DNA of 64,000 nucleotides from Xanthomonas hyacinthi (GTDB lineage: Bacteria; Pseudomonadota; Gammaproteobacteria; Xanthomonadales; Xanthomonadaceae). The stretch is taken from contig NZ_CP043476.1 of NCBI RefSeq assembly GCF_009769165.1, positions 4,347,001 to 4,411,000 of the forward strand, given 5' to 3'. Shown here piece by piece: positions 63,200 to 64,000 of the stretch; positions within the stretch are counted from its first letter, which is position 1, and every line of letters starts with the position of its first letter. Made by a program: the position numbers and the translations under genes. The notes under the pieces are model-generated. The model ran no database searches, was not told the origin of the DNA, and worked only from the letters and a program-made list of their open reading frames with translations.

Positions 63200-64000
63200 A
63201 TGACCTTTTCCGCAAGCGCGCCCGAGCGCGCCCCGCTGGTCCGCGTGCACGGCGTGCGCAAGAGCTACGACAAGGGCGGGGCGACGCCGCTGGTGGTGCT
63301 GGACGATGTCGACCTGACCCTGCATTCGGGCCAGATCGTCGGCCTGCTCGGACGCTCCGGCTCCGGCAAGTCCACCCTGCTGCGCGCCATCGCCGGGCTG
63401 CTGCAGCCCAGCGCCGGCAGCATCGTGTTCCGCGACGCTACGCCGACCCAGGCGATCGACGACATTGCCATGGTGTTCCAGAGCTTCGCCCTGTTCCCGT
63501 GGCTGACCGTGCTGCAGAACGTGGAGGTCGGCCTGGAAGCGCGCGGCGTGGCCGCCGACGAACGCCGCCGGCGCGCGCTGGCGGCGATCGACCTGATCGG
63601 CCTGGACGGCTACGAAGGCGCCTATCCGAAGGAACTGTCCGGCGGCATGCGCCAGCGCGTCGGCCTGGCCCGCGCGCTGGTGGTGCGGCCGAAACTGCTG
63701 CTGATGGACGAGCCGTTCTCGGCGCTGGACGTGCTGACCGCCGAGACCCTGCGCACCGACCTGCTCGACCTGTGGTCGGAAGGGCGCATGCCGATCGAAT
63801 CGATCCTGATGGTCACCCACAACATCGAGGAAGCGGTGCTGATGTGCGACCGCATCGTGATCTTCGGCGCCAATCCGGGCCGGGTGATCGGCGAGATCCA
63901 GGTCACCTTGCCGCAGCCGCGCAACCGCCTGGCGCCGGCGTTCCGCGCCCTGGTCGACGACATCTACGCACGCATGACCGCCAGCCCGCAGCGGCCGCAG
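63200..64000 (+). CDS. ABC transporter ATP-binding protein, nitrate/sulfonate family (3' end cut by window)
   Basis: Cytoplasmic ATPase partner of the preceding permease; 267 codons are visible and the stop is beyond the edge. Walker A GRSGSGKST is at 51-59, the Q-loop in MVFQSFALFPW, the signature LSGGMRQRVGLARAL at 146-160 and Walker B LLLMDEP at about 167-172. The sequence type matches TauB/SsuB/NrtD ATPases. It starts 21 bases after the permease stop with TTGGAG as ribosome site, so it is in the same operon. Confidence 0.93.
   Translation, partial: MTFSASAPERAPLVRVHGVRKSYDKGGATPLVVLDDVDLTLHSGQIVGLLGRSGSGKSTLLRAIAGLLQPSAGSIVFRDATPTQAIDDIAMVFQSFALFPWLTVLQNVEVGLEARGVAADERRRRALAAIDLIGLDGYEGAYPKELSGGMRQRVGLARALVVRPKLLLMDEPFSALDVLTAETLRTDLLDLWSEGRMPIESILMVTHNIEEAVLMCDRIVIFGANPGRVIGEIQVTLPQPRNRLAPAFRALVDDIYARMTASPQRPQ

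Overview
The window is a GC-rich gammaproteobacterial chromosome segment, almost certainly from the genus Xanthomonas or a very close relative (Xanthomonadaceae). The evidence is the gene order (flgA/cheV, flgB-L, fliC-D-S, PilZ-like gene, rpoN2-vemR-fleQ, sugar-modification genes, fliE-K, fliL-R, flhB-A-F-G, fliA, cheY), a RavR-type GGDEF-EAL-receiver protein beside flgN, and several xanthomonad-type intergenic repeats. It is the main polar-flagellum cluster. FlhF, FlhG and FleQ together point to a single polar flagellum.

Layout. Positions 1-18467 (minus strand) hold late regulators (cheY, fliA), pole and number control (flhG, flhF), the export gate (flhA, flhB, fliR, fliQ, fliP, fliO), the switch (fliN, fliM, fliL) and the MS-ring/ATPase block (fliK to fliE). 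Positions 18816-30127 hold a modification cassette. It has a 1173-residue multidomain glycosyltransferase with its own sigma-54 promoter, then a nine-gene operon (sugar aminotransferase, ACP, KAS III, two SDRs, two left-handed beta-helix acyltransferases, a Rieske oxygenase, a FkbM methyltransferase) that also starts at a sigma-54 promoter. It probably makes and attaches an acylated viosamine-type sugar to flagellin. Positions 30434-36007 hold fleQ, vemR, rpoN2, a NarL-type regulator, a PilZ-like gene, a fliT-like gene and fliS. Positions 36177-49933 hold filament cap, flagellin, hook-filament junction, rings, rod and hook genes (fliD, fliC, flgL to flgB). Positions 50086-52515 hold cheV divergent from flgA-flgM-flgN. 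Positions 52641-60827 hold a signalling block: a PAS histidine kinase, a RavR-like protein with its co-operonic kinase, and a PAS-GGDEF-EAL protein. The window ends with a duplicated-permease ABC importer and its ATPase, cut by the window edge.

Regulation can be read from the DNA. Ten GG-N10-GC sigma-54 elements lie upstream of flhB, fliL, fliE, the glycosyltransferase, the aminotransferase, rpoN2, fliD, flgG, flgB and flgA. Sigma-28-like elements lie upstream of flgM, cheV, fliC (two), fliD and perhaps fliS. This fits the FleQ/RpoN2 to FliA/FlgM hierarchy and places flagellin modification under the same control as hook-basal-body assembly. About twenty junctions are ATGA-type overlaps, suggesting tight translational coupling.

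Most interesting points: the sigma-54-coupled modification cassette with a Rieske oxygenase; flagellin with a canonical flg22-type segment including Asp43; a cheV promoter whose -10 overlaps the first ATG (likely leaderless mRNA); a RavR-like protein with substituted EAL residues; a pseudoknot-capable leader before the ABC importer; and three copies of a GGGAATCGGGAATGG inverted-repeat element.
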